Origin: Planctomycetota bacterium | GTDB taxonomy: Bacteria; Planctomycetota; Planctomycetia; Isosphaerales; Isosphaeraceae | Reading direction: 5' to 3' | Length of the DNA stretch: 5,265 bases | Assembly (NCBI GenBank): GCA_021818605.1 | Contig: JAKAUH010000853.1 | Span: 1 to 5,265 of the forward strand | Part shown: in pieces, positions 1 to 5,265 of the stretch | How positions within the stretch are numbered: position 1 is the stretch's first letter | Layout of the letters: each line of letters opens with the position of its first letter | Made by a program: the position numbers and the translations under genes | The notes under the pieces: model-generated | What the model saw: only the letters and a program-made list of their open reading frames with translations | Database searches by the model: none | Told to the model about the DNA's origin: nothing

Positions 1-306
1 TTGCAGGTCGCCCTGACGTCGGATTGCCTGGACGATCAGGCTCTCGCCCGGCTTGCCCGGCACGACGGCCGGCCCGCTGTCACCCCCCTGCATGATCGCG
101 GTCCGCGAGTCGAGTCGCAGGTTCGACTCCTGCTTTTTTGGCCCATGGCACTTGAAGCAGTGCTCGACCAGCAGCGGTCGGACGCGGTTCTCGAACTCGG
201 CCGCCGTCGCCGCGGCGCGATCCTTCGCCGGCTCCCCAGCGTGGGCGGTGAGCCCCGCCAGTATCGCGGCGGCCATCATCAGCAGGCATCGCGCCGATCG
301 GATCAT
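1..306 (-). CDS. PSCyt1-domain planctomycete cytochrome c protein, N-terminal fragment (C-terminus outside window)
   Basis: Reading leftward from ATG at 306-304, the frame stays open to base 1 and gives 102 residues. Residues 1-23 form a signal peptide (hydrophobic core LLMMAAAILAGL, likely cleavage after AHA), so the protein is exported. Residues 37-102 match the PSCyt1 cytochrome-c-like domain: FENRVRPLLVEHCFKCHG contains the haem-binding CxxCH (C50, C53, H54), followed by the family pattern of LRLDSR, a GGDSGPAVVPGKPGESL stretch and a start of the 'IVQAI' segment. Known family members are usually several hundred residues longer and continue with PSCyt2 (DUF1549) and PSD1 (DUF1553) domains; these would lie beyond base 1 and are not seen. 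The start is fixed by a perfect AGGAGG (bases 317-312) five bases before the ATG. It is divergent from the LolA-like gene at 726. The biochemical role of the family is not established. Confidence 0.9.
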   Translation of the reverse strand, partial: MIRSARCLLMMAAAILAGLTAHAGEPAKDRAAATAAEFENRVRPLLVEHCFKCHGPKKQESNLRLDSRTAIMQGGDSGPAVVPGKPGESLIVQAIRRQGDLQ

Positions 307-419
307 GACAGCCTCCTGAGGTCGATTCCCGCGAACCCCCCCATCATGGCCGGCATTTCGGTGCGTGCCAACCCTGAAGCGGCCATCCGCCGCCGTGTCA
401 TCATCGGGGGCAGCCACAA
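303..419 (-). CDS. Possible 38-codon leader ORF overlapping the PSCyt1 start (ATGA)
   Basis: A minus-strand frame starts at TTG (419-417), eight bases after GGAGG (432-428), and runs 38 codons to TGA at 305-303. That stop overlaps the ATG of the PSCyt1 gene as ATGA, the arrangement typical of translational coupling. The predicted peptide begins MWLPPMMTRRRM and ends GIDLRRLS; it is methionine- and arginine-rich, has no recognised domain, and resembles no family I know. Support is only the ribosome binding site, the overlap and an uninterrupted frame; TTG is a weak start, and ATG codons at 404 and 401 lack a clear binding site. It may equally be non-coding 5' leader. Confidence 0.25.
   Translation of the reverse strand: MWLPPMMTRRRMAASGLARTEMPAMMGGFAGIDLRRLS
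312..317 (-). promoter_or_regulatory. Ribosome binding site of the PSCyt1 gene
   Basis: On the minus strand the sequence is AGGAGG followed by CTGTC and then ATG (spacer of five bases). It is a full anti-SD match and decides the start codon at 306. The same bases code for Arg-Arg in the possible overlapping leader ORF (303-419). Confidence 0.85.
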
Positions 420-500
420 GGTTTGATCCTCCAAAATGAACGGTCCAGCCTGGTTTCTCTACGAACGGCGCGCGTGGGGAACGTCCTCGTCCGGATGATA

Positions 501-548
501 GCCACCCGCCGTCTCGGGGCGACGTCCCGCTTGGCGGGGCAGGGTGGC
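501..548. repeat. Dyad GCCACCC ... GGGTGGC with inner hairpin, overlapping the predicted promoter
   Basis: GCCACCC at 501-507 is the exact reverse complement of GGGTGGC at 542-548. Inside it lies a second perfect dyad, CCCGC (526-530), TTG, GCGGG (534-538). The arm centres are about 41 bases apart, close to four helical turns. The 3' parts cover the -35 element and spacer of the promoter predicted at 531-559, so an operator role is conceivable. In 68-70% GC DNA dyads of this size also occur by chance. Confidence 0.35.
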
Positions 549-559
549 TCTGCTAGGCT
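531..559 (+). promoter_or_regulatory. Predicted sigma70-type promoter for the LolA-like gene
   Basis: TTGGCG (531-536) as -35 and TAGGCT (554-559) as -10 are separated by exactly 17 bases, and the -10 is preceded by TGC, an extended -10 element. The -10 keeps the most conserved A (second position) and final T. Transcription would begin near 565-567 and give a leader of about 160 bases before the ATG at 726, containing the mini-ORF at 592 and the pentamer repeat. The match is partial (4 of 6 and 3 of 6), so this is a prediction from spacing and context. Confidence 0.45.
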
Positions 560-591
560 CGGTTGTCCCATGGAGAGGAGACGCATTTTCG

Positions 592-639
592 ATGAATCGA
601 CGTACCGGCCCTCCTGCGCAACGATTCCTGATGACCTGA
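592..639 (+). CDS. 15-codon mini-ORF in the leader of the LolA-like gene
   Basis: ATG at 592 is preceded by GGAGAGGAG (572-580), eleven bases upstream, and encodes MNRRTGPPAQRFLMT before TGA at 637-639. The stop lies inside the TGACC repeat. Its position just after the predicted promoter fits either a leader peptide or the remnant of a lost gene start. There is no run of regulatory codons (for example Trp or His) that would suggest classical attenuation. Very short, so coding status is uncertain. Confidence 0.2.
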   Translation: MNRRTGPPAQRFLMT

Positions 640-660
640 CCTGACCTGACCTGACCTGAC
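632..660. repeat. Tandem pentamer repeat (TGACC)5 plus TGAC
   Basis: Five perfect copies of TGACC followed by TGAC, 29 bases in all, 65 bases before the start of the LolA-like gene. It is outside any confident gene. A five-base unit is prone to slippage; copy-number change would alter the length of the leader and the end of the mini-ORF at 592 but not the LolA-like reading frame. Confidence 0.95.
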
Positions 661-725
661 TCAACTCGACCGGCCCCGTCGTTTCCCACTCACTTCAACC
701 TTCCGAGTTCCCGGAGATTCCGTCC

Positions 726-1484
726 ATGCGTCGTGCATCCGCCCCGACCGCGTTCGCCTGGCTGATCGCGCTGGTGTCCGCCGCCCTGGCGCCGTCGGGC
801 TCGGCCCGCGCCGATGACCTGCCGAGGGCCGAGACCGTTCTCGAGGACTACGTCAAGGCCACCGGCGGCATGGCGGCCTACGAGAAACTCAGGAACCGGA
901 CCGCCACGGGGACCCTCGAGATCGCCGGCGCCAACGTCAAGGGGACCATGACGTTCACCCAGGCGTCGCCCAGCAGCATGGTCGTGGTGACCGAGATCGG
1001 CCAGAATCTGATCACCCGGGGGACCGACGGAAAGACCGCGTGGACAACCTCACCGGCGCTGGGTGATCGGCTCCTCGAGGGGGACGAGAAGGACCAGTTC
1101 CTCGGCGAAGCGCTGTTCAATGAGGAGATCCGCTGGAAGGATCGCTTCAGCAAGGTGGAATGCACAGGAGTCGAGAACGTGAACGGCAAGCCGGCCTACA
1201 GGCTGGTCCTGACTCCGAAGGCCGGCAAGCCGATCACGCGATACTACGACAGGGCGAGTCACCTCCTCGTCAAGGAGGTCGAGACAGCGATCGGGCCGAG
1301 GGGCGAGATCACCGCCGAGACGTATCCCTCCGACTACCGCAAGATCGACGGCATCCTCTTCCCCTTCAAGCTGACGCAAAACCTGGATGGCAAGTCGTTC
1401 GAGATCACGCTGACCGAGGTGAAGCATAACGTCACCCTGCCGGCCGACGCCTTCAAGGTCCCGGCCGCGCTGGAGAAGCCGTGA
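726..1484 (+). CDS. Secreted LolA-like (outer-membrane lipoprotein-sorting-like) protein
   Basis: A 252-residue protein. Residues 1-29 are a signal peptide (core AFAWLIALVSAALA, cleavage after ARA), so it acts outside the cytoplasm. The mature part begins with a helix typical of the family (AETVLEDYVKATGGMAAYEKL, about 35-55) and then alternating strands: TATGTLEI (59-66), GTMTFTQ, MVVVTEIG, TRGTDGKTAWTTSP, RWKDRFSKVECTGVENVNGKPAYRLVLTP (137-164), TRYYDRASHLLVKEVE and the C-terminal DGILFPFKLTQ with ITLTEVKHN. This matches the LolA-like half-barrel seen in stand-alone acidobacterial and planctomycete proteins and at the C-terminus of some M16-like peptidases. It lacks any lipobox, so it would be soluble and periplasmic or secreted, perhaps binding a lipid or other hydrophobic ligand; that is inference. 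GGAG (713-716) lies nine bases before the ATG, and no other in-frame start exists after the stop at 657. Confidence 0.8.
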   Translation: MRRASAPTAFAWLIALVSAALAPSGSARADDLPRAETVLEDYVKATGGMAAYEKLRNRTATGTLEIAGANVKGTMTFTQASPSSMVVVTEIGQNLITRGTDGKTAWTTSPALGDRLLEGDEKDQFLGEALFNEEIRWKDRFSKVECTGVENVNGKPAYRLVLTPKAGKPITRYYDRASHLLVKEVETAIGPRGEITAETYPSDYRKIDGILFPFKLTQNLDGKSFEITLTEVKHNVTLPADAFKVPAALEKP

Positions 1485-1504
1485 CGGAGGGCGACTTGAA
1501 GGAA

Positions 1505-1526
1505 AACCAGGGGATCGGCTCCTGTT
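1505..1526 (+). terminator. Weak hairpin just after the LolA-like gene, possible terminator
   Basis: CAGGGG (1508-1513), loop ATCGG, CTCCTG (1519-1524) form a six-pair stem with one G-T pair; two further A-T pairs form if C1507 bulges. It lies 20 bases after the stop codon at 1484. No T-run follows, so intrinsic termination is doubtful. The 3' arm overlaps the first copy of the degenerate repeat at 1516. Confidence 0.2.
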
Positions 1527-1587
1527 CCTGTCCGCGTGGTGTCGGTTCCATCCAGTTCTGTCGCGACCGGTCCCGGTTTTGTCCGGG
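1516..1587. repeat. Three degenerate tandem copies of a ~25-base unit, with hairpin in the third
   Basis: Copies begin at 1516, 1543 and 1568 (periods 27 and 25). Each opens with CGGYYCC (CGGCTCC, CGGTTCC, CGGTCCC) and ends with a GTTYTGTCSSG-like block (GTTCCTGTCCGCG, GTTCTGTCGCG, GTTTTGTCCGGG). The third copy includes the hairpin TCCCGG, TTTTGT, CCGGGA (1571-1588). This is most of the gap at 1485-1713 before the esterase gene; nothing else was recognised there apart from the esterase ribosome binding site. Confidence 0.5.
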
Positions 1588-1698
1588 ATCCCTCGGGAAC
1601 TCGCACCGCGGTTCGTCGCTGAGGTAAGAGGGCGGAGTCCCGTGATCGTCGCGCTGGTTGGTCCCGCGCGGCCGGGACATCGCCCCGTTCCACGCACC

Positions 1699-1705
1699 GG
1701 AGGAG
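1699..1705 (+). promoter_or_regulatory. Ribosome binding site of the esterase gene
   Basis: GGAGGAG lies eight bases before ATG at 1714. It decides the start: the reading frame is open back to a TTG at 1579, but the signal peptide begins at 1714 and no binding site precedes the upstream candidates. Confidence 0.85.
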
Positions 1706-1713
1706 ACGCAGCC

Positions 1714-2901
1714 ATGATGTTTGCGCGAAGTCCACGGTTCGTCGGCCTGGTTGGCCTGGTGGTTCTCGTTCTGGCCGCCGGCCGGGCCGAGGCCCAGGGG
1801 CCGCGTCGGCCCAGGACGCCCAACGACATGCTGAAGTCGACGGAGGTCGCACCCGATCACAAGGTGACGTTCCGCATCTACGCGCCGAAGGCCGAGGCGG
1901 TCTCGGTCGGCGGCGACTTCGGCCGCGGCCAGATGACGAAGGACGACAAGGGCGTCTGGTCGCTCACCGTCGGACCGCTCGAGCCGGATTTCTACACGTA
2001 CACGTTCACCGTCGACGGCGTCCGCACGATCGACCCGAAGAACGCGATGATCAAGCAGGGGCTCGGCAGCCTCGACAGCATGTTCCTCGTCCCGGGCGAG
2101 GCGGCCGAGTTCGAGGAGCTGAAGGCCGACGTGCCGCATGGGGAGGTCCGCCAGGCGTTCTATCGCTCGCACACGCTCGACCAGACCCGGAGCGTGCACA
2201 TCTACACGCCGCCGGGCTACGAGGGGGGCAGCGAACGCTACCCGGTCTTCTACCTGCTGCATGGCGCGGGGGACGACGACCGCGGCTGGACGAACGTCGG
2301 CCGCGCCGGGTTCATCCTCGATAACCTGATCGCCGCGAAGAAGGCCGTGCCGATGGTGGTGGTCATGCCCAACGGCAGCCTGCCCCGACCGGCCAACATG
2401 CCCCGGTTCACGCCCGGATCGCCGCCGTCGCCCGAGCTCCGCGCCGCGATGGAGGCGATGCAGAACCGGTTCACCGACGAGCTGCTCAGGGAGATCATCC
2501 CGTTCGTTGAGAAGCACTACCGCGTGCACAGCGACCCCGAGCACCGCGCGATCGCCGGGCTATCCATGGGCGGCGGCCAGACGTGGCGGGTGGTGTCGTC
2601 GCATCCGGATCAATTTGCCTACGTCGGGCTGTGGAGCGCCGCGGTGTTCCGCCGCAATGCCGAGGACGGCGAGAAGCCGTACGAGGTGTTCCTGAAGGAC
2701 GCGGATCGGATCAACAGGTCGATCAGGATTCTGTCGATCAGCGTCGGCGACAAGGATTTCCTCGTCGAGGGCTCGAAGCACCTGGCCGAGATGCTGGAGA
2801 AGCACGGGATCAAGCACGAGCTGCACATCAGCGGCGGCGGGCACACATGGATCAACTGGCGGCACTACCTGAAGGACCTGGCGCCGCGGTTGTTCCGGTG
2901 A
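1714..2901 (+). CDS. Secreted CE1-type esterase with N-terminal E-set/CBM48-like domain
   Basis: A 395-residue protein. Residues 1-27 are a signal peptide (core VGLVGLVVLVLAA, cleavage after AEA). Residues about 45-128 form an immunoglobulin-like beta domain (KVTFRIYAPKAEAVSVGGDF, GVWSLTVGPLEPDFYTYTFTVDG), as found in front of many xylan and feruloyl esterases. Residues about 145-395 are an alpha/beta hydrolase of the Fes/esterase-D/CE1 type: RSVHIYTPPGYEGG, YPVFYLLHGAGDDDRGW (oxyanion region), and nucleophile S284 in AGLSMGG. By family analogy D348 (GDKD) and H377 (GGGHTW) complete the triad. All three are present, so the enzyme should be active. The likely reaction is hydrolysis of an ester on plant or other polysaccharide, acetyl or feruloyl; the exact substrate cannot be read from the sequence. 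An alternative is a siderophore or mycolyl-type esterase. The gene follows the LolA-like gene in the same direction after a 229-base gap, so co-transcription is uncertain. Confidence 0.9.
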   Translation: MMFARSPRFVGLVGLVVLVLAAGRAEAQGPRRPRTPNDMLKSTEVAPDHKVTFRIYAPKAEAVSVGGDFGRGQMTKDDKGVWSLTVGPLEPDFYTYTFTVDGVRTIDPKNAMIKQGLGSLDSMFLVPGEAAEFEELKADVPHGEVRQAFYRSHTLDQTRSVHIYTPPGYEGGSERYPVFYLLHGAGDDDRGWTNVGRAGFILDNLIAAKKAVPMVVVMPNGSLPRPANMPRFTPGSPPSPELRAAMEAMQNRFTDELLREIIPFVEKHYRVHSDPEHRAIAGLSMGGGQTWRVVSSHPDQFAYVGLWSAAVFRRNAEDGEKPYEVFLKDADRINRSIRILSISVGDKDFLVEGSKHLAEMLEKHGIKHELHISGGGHTWINWRHYLKDLAPRLFR

Positions 2902-2975
2902 GAGGCTGTCCCGGAAAGCTCGGAGATCGGTTGTAGAGTGGGCATCGGCCACCGATTCGAGACCTCGACCGGCGG

Positions 2976-2994
2976 GCATTCCCCTGCGGGATGC
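2976..2994. repeat. Small imperfect hairpin between convergent genes
   Basis: GCATTCCC (2976-2983) and GGGATGC (2988-2994) pair over seven bases with one bulged T and a CTGC loop. Another small stem, ATCGG, CCA, CCGAT, is at 2944-2956. Both lie in the gap after the esterase gene and could add to transcription termination; neither is followed by a T-run. Confidence 0.3.
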
Positions 2995-3001
2995 GGGGCC
3001 T

Positions 3002-3033
3002 GTTGGGCGCGGGTCAGGAGACCCGCGCTCAAC
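3002..3033. repeat. Strong palindrome between convergent genes; bidirectional terminator or REP-like element
   Basis: Bases 3002-3015 pair with 3020-3033 over 14 positions; 13 are Watson-Crick and one is G-T (3006/3029). The loop is AGGA. The core arms are GCGCGGGTC and GACCCGCGC. It sits 100 bases after the esterase stop and 69 bases from the stop of the opposing 554-residue gene, where a shared terminator would be expected. No T-run flanks it on either strand, which argues for a Rho-type or structural role, or for a dispersed palindromic repeat. The rest of the gap at 2902-3101 shows only smaller hairpins. Confidence 0.8.
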
Positions 3034-3101
3034 GATGACCCGGGCCAAATCGAGTCTCGGAACCCGGCCGGACAACGGAACCCGCTCCCTTGCGACCCAT
3101 C

Positions 3102-4766
3102 CTATTGCGCCGGTGCCGGGAGCGTCGCGAGCAACTGCCGCATCCGCTGATCCAGCCCGCCCCAGCGGACCAGGTCACGCGTGCCGTCGAGCTCGTTCCA
3201 GCCCCACCAGACGGCCGGCGGATCGTTGGCAAGTACCCTGAGCGAGTCGGCGGGCCAGGCAGCCTTCGCGCGGGCGGGTGGCTGCCAGAGTCGGCCCGGC
3301 CAGAACGCGCCGACCCGCGCGGGCGCCGGGCGGCCCTCCGCGACCCAGCCGCGGCAGACGTCGGCCATGGATTGACCGGCAGGGGGCGGATCGTCGGAGT
3401 TCGCGGGGGCCCTCGCATCGCCCCAGGCCAGGCGGATGTCGCTCTCATGCGCGCGAACGACCACGGCGCGAGTGCCGGCAGCCGCGTCCGTCGCCGCGGG
3501 CACCTGACCCCGCATGAGAGCGGCGACCCGCGCCGAGGTCTCGCGTACGATCCGATGCGCGACCTCCAAGTCGTCCAGATGGAGGACGACGAGTGTGCCG
3601 GTCACGCGGCCGGGTCGGTCGGTCCGTCCGGCCAGGGCGATGGAGATCCCGCGCAAGTGGGGCAGCAGGTCGGCCTCGAGCTTCAGCCCGACGACCGCGG
3701 CCATCAGGTTGAGCCGGACCCTCAGCGGGCTCAGCCCGCCGCGGGCTCGATCGACCCGCTCGACCCGATCCGCCAGGGTGAACGCGCGGTCCCAGGCCGG
3801 CGCGCGGCGATCCACCGCGATCGACGCGAACGCCATGACACCGGTCGACGGCAGCGACTCGAGCCAGCCAGCCTCGACCACCGGCGGGTCAACAGCCGGC
3901 CCGACCGGATGAGGCTTCGGCGCGGCGTCGAGGGCCGACCTCACGTCCAGGGCCAGCGTACCGTCCTTCAGGCACGCGGTCCCATCGATGCGACGGCATC
4001 CCAGCGCACGCAGGGCCTCGACGGCCCGAGCCGGCGCCAGCGCCAGCGCCAGCCCCGCCGCGCCAGGTTCGGGCAGCGCGTCGGGCAGCAGGCGAAAGAC
4101 AACGCCCGAGTCGGGCAGGGCGATGTCTGGTTCCGGCGCCGGCCTGCGAGGAATCCCGCGGTGGTCCAGGCGGTCGCCTCGCGCATTATTCTCGAAGCCG
4201 CGACGGAGCGCCTCGCGCGAGCCGGCGACGACGACGAGCGACCCATCCTGCGCGGCGAGCGGGACGCCTGATCGGCCCAGGTGTGCGACCGGATGCTTCC
4301 GCCCGCCGATGAGGATCGCCTGATCCTCGGGATACGTGAGCCGCATCGCGGTGATCGCCGCGGCGAGAATCCCATCGTGGTCGTGAGGGACGCGCGCGAG
4401 CCATTGGAGTGATCCACCATCGGCTCCGACAGTGAATCGCAACTCTGCCCCGTCGAACGCGCGCCACTCGGGGACCATCGCCCGGTTGAACATGGCGATC
4501 ATCGCCTCGGCCGGTTTGTTGATCGGCCGGTCGGACGCCGCGGGCCGTGCCTGCTTCCAGGCCGCCAGCGCGGCGGCCGGATCCGCCCAGCGCGCACCTC
4601 CAAACAGCCGGATCACCTCGGCCGCCTGACGGTCGGGATGCACCAGTCGCGCCACGAACGCCGCCTCCGGTTTCACTCCATCCCCCGCGCCCGCGGCTCG
4701 CCCGAGAATCCCGAGCGCGAGCCCCGCGAGCAGGCCCAGCCACGCGATCTCCGTTCGCTCGTGCAT
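3102..4766 (-). CDS. Secreted protein of unknown function (554 aa), possibly DUF3352-like
   Basis: From ATG 4766-4764 the minus strand encodes 554 residues ending at TAG 3104-3102. Residues 1-27 are a signal peptide (core WLGLLAGLALGILG, cleavage after AGA). No catalytic or metal motif is visible. The protein reads as two comparable halves of strands and helices: about 55-190 (WRAFDGAELRFTV, QWLARVPHD, GSLVVVAGSREALRRGF) and about 305-450 (LPSTGVMAFASIAVD, LEADLLPHLRGISIALAG, GTLVVLHLDDLEVAHRIV). The 'LEADLLPHLRG-ISIALAG ... VVLHLDDLEVA' part recalls DUF3352 proteins; this is an impression, not a proven match. The C-terminus is rich in Trp (NDPPAVWWGWNELDG). I prefer ATG 4766 because the signal peptide starts there and GGAGAGAG (4781-4774) precedes it by seven bases; a GTG at 4814 would add 16 residues before it. 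It follows the RCK gene by 47 bases, same strand, perhaps as an operon. Confidence 0.75.
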   Translation of the reverse strand: MHERTEIAWLGLLAGLALGILGRAAGAGDGVKPEAAFVARLVHPDRQAAEVIRLFGGARWADPAAALAAWKQARPAASDRPINKPAEAMIAMFNRAMVPEWRAFDGAELRFTVGADGGSLQWLARVPHDHDGILAAAITAMRLTYPEDQAILIGGRKHPVAHLGRSGVPLAAQDGSLVVVAGSREALRRGFENNARGDRLDHRGIPRRPAPEPDIALPDSGVVFRLLPDALPEPGAAGLALALAPARAVEALRALGCRRIDGTACLKDGTLALDVRSALDAAPKPHPVGPAVDPPVVEAGWLESLPSTGVMAFASIAVDRRAPAWDRAFTLADRVERVDRARGGLSPLRVRLNLMAAVVGLKLEADLLPHLRGISIALAGRTDRPGRVTGTLVVLHLDDLEVAHRIVRETSARVAALMRGQVPAATDAAAGTRAVVVRAHESDIRLAWGDARAPANSDDPPPAGQSMADVCRGWVAEGRPAPARVGAFWPGRLWQPPARAKAAWPADSLRVLANDPPAVWWGWNELDGTRDLVRWGGLDQRMRQLLATLPAPAQ

Positions 4767-4813
4767 ATCTCCGCTCTCTCCACCTCGACCACCCGCCGAA
4801 CATCGGTTACTCA

Positions 4814-5265
4814 CTACTGACTGATGTTATGCATAAATTGCTGCCGGAATATCTCCAGATTCTCGCGCCGACCGAGGATGACGATGCTGTCGCCCGGTGC
4901 GAGGAGTTCGTCACTGGAGGGCGGGAAGGAGAGGCGGCCGTCGGCGTGCTTGATGGCGACGACGATCACGCCGGTCCGGCGCTTGATGTCGGCATCGCGT
5001 ACGCTGTGGCCGGCGAGGGGGTAGCCTGGCAGCACCGGCACCTCATCCATCTCGATCGCCAGGCTGGTGCGCTGGGTAACGAGCTCGGCGAACTGGACGG
5101 CGGCCGGGTTGGTGACGAGCGACACGATCCGGTGCGCGCCGATCGCGGCGGGCAGGACGACATGGTTGGCGCCGGCGTGCTTGAGCTTCCTCACCGTCGC
5201 GGCCTGCTCGGCCCGCGCGATGATCAGGAGCTCGGGGCGAAGCTGCCGCGCCGTGAGGGTGATGA
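4814..5265 (-). CDS. RCK/TrkA-C domain protein, C-terminal part; probable potassium channel (N-terminus outside window)
   Basis: The frame is open from the right window edge to TAG at 4816-4814 and gives 149 residues. The first ~55 (ITLTARQLRPELLIIARAE, RKLKHAGANHVVLPAAIGAH) are the end of a TrkA-N/RCK Rossmann domain. The rest is a TrkA-C domain: IEMDEVPVLPGYPLAGHSVR, DADIKRRTGVIVVAIKHADG, SSDELLAPGDSIVILGRRENL. These cytoplasmic domains bind nucleotide or ions and gate potassium transport. The 'ADI-RRTG-IVVAI' wording fits two-helix potassium channels with an RCK tail best; a KefB-type antiporter or TrkA itself remains possible because the membrane part is not visible. The final residues, RQQFMHNISQ, lie in a locally AT-richer stretch. 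The stop overlaps a GTG by one base (TAGTG), but the downstream gene more likely starts at 4766. Confidence 0.88.
   Translation of the reverse strand, partial: ITLTARQLRPELLIIARAEQAATVRKLKHAGANHVVLPAAIGAHRIVSLVTNPAAVQFAELVTQRTSLAIEMDEVPVLPGYPLAGHSVRDADIKRRTGVIVVAIKHADGRLSFPPSSDELLAPGDSIVILGRRENLEIFRQQFMHNISQ

Noticed and set aside
1..426. 141-codon plus-strand frame and shorter frames opposite the PSCyt1 fragment
   Set aside because: The minus-strand product contains CxxCH in the correct PSCyt1 context with a signal peptide and strong ribosome binding site, so the others are shadows.
501..548. tRNA or riboswitch-like folded RNA
   Set aside because: There is no cloverleaf, no T-loop or anticodon-stem pattern, and the segment lies at or before the predicted transcription start.
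632..660. CRISPR or direct-repeat array
   Set aside because: The units are five bases with no spacers; it is a simple microsatellite.
401..689. Minus-strand frames of 76-87 codons through the pentamer repeat
   Set aside because: Their starts are repeat-derived (SGQVRSGQVR-like) and the rest is low-complexity Arg-rich sequence without a binding site or family resemblance.
1579..1713. Upstream extension of the esterase gene to a TTG at 1579
   Set aside because: The 45 added residues would precede a clear signal peptide, and the GGAGGAG at 1699-1705 fits the ATG at 1714.
1453..2544. 363-codon open frame on the minus strand opposite the esterase gene, and a 259-codon frame at 1050-1829
   Set aside because: Both run antisense to genes with clear domains and signal peptides; their products are Arg/Val-rich or Arg/Pro-rich and show no family features.
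3090..4271. 393-codon open frame on the plus strand opposite the 554-residue gene
   Set aside because: Its product is rich in Arg, Gln and Pro with no domain or signal peptide and no ribosome binding site. The opposing minus-strand frame has a signal peptide, binding site and protein-like hydrophobic pattern. It is a high-GC shadow frame.
4767..4814. GTG start at 4814 for the 554-residue gene, overlapping the RCK stop as TAGTG
   Set aside because: It would place 16 polar residues before the signal peptide and has no good binding site; ATG 4766 has GGAGAGAG upstream. Coupling through the overlap cannot be fully excluded.

Overview
The window is GC-rich with strongly GC-biased third codon positions. 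It carries the N-terminus of a PSCyt1-type cytochrome c protein, a family expanded in Planctomycetota. Together with the many secreted proteins of unknown function and loosely packed genes, this points to a planctomycete, probably of the Isosphaeraceae/Gemmataceae side. The assignment is an inference from gene content, not from a marker gene.

Layout. (1) 1-306, minus strand: the first 102 residues of a secreted PSCyt1 (planctomycete cytochrome c) protein, cut by the window edge, with a strong ribosome binding site and a possible 38-codon leader ORF overlapping its start as ATGA. (2) 307-725: a divergent intergenic region with a predicted rightward promoter (about 531-559), a dyad around it, a 15-codon mini-ORF and a (TGACC)n tandem repeat. 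(3) 726-1484, plus: secreted LolA-like protein of 252 aa. (4) 1485-1713: intergenic, with three degenerate copies of a roughly 25-base unit and small hairpins. (5) 1714-2901, plus: secreted CE1-type esterase of 395 aa with an N-terminal beta-sandwich domain. (6) 2902-3101: gap between convergent genes, dominated by a 14-bp-stem palindrome. (7) 3102-4766, minus: secreted protein of 554 aa and unknown function. (8) 4814-5265, minus: the C-terminal RCK (TrkA-N end plus TrkA-C) part of a potassium channel or related transporter, continuing beyond the window.

How the genes relate. Four of the five genes begin with a classical signal peptide (the start of the RCK gene is outside the window), so the block is mainly about envelope or extracellular functions. 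The esterase probably removes acyl groups (feruloyl or acetyl type) from polysaccharide; the PSCyt1 family is also often suspected of roles in polymer breakdown, but no pathway can be assembled from this window alone. The RCK gene and the unknown secreted protein are co-directional with a 47-base gap and could be co-transcribed.

I did not find a convincing new defence, mobile or RNA system. The most unusual material is non-coding: the palindrome at 3002-3033, the degenerate repeat at 1516-1587, the pentamer repeat in the leader at 632-660, and the possible coupled leader ORF at 303-419.
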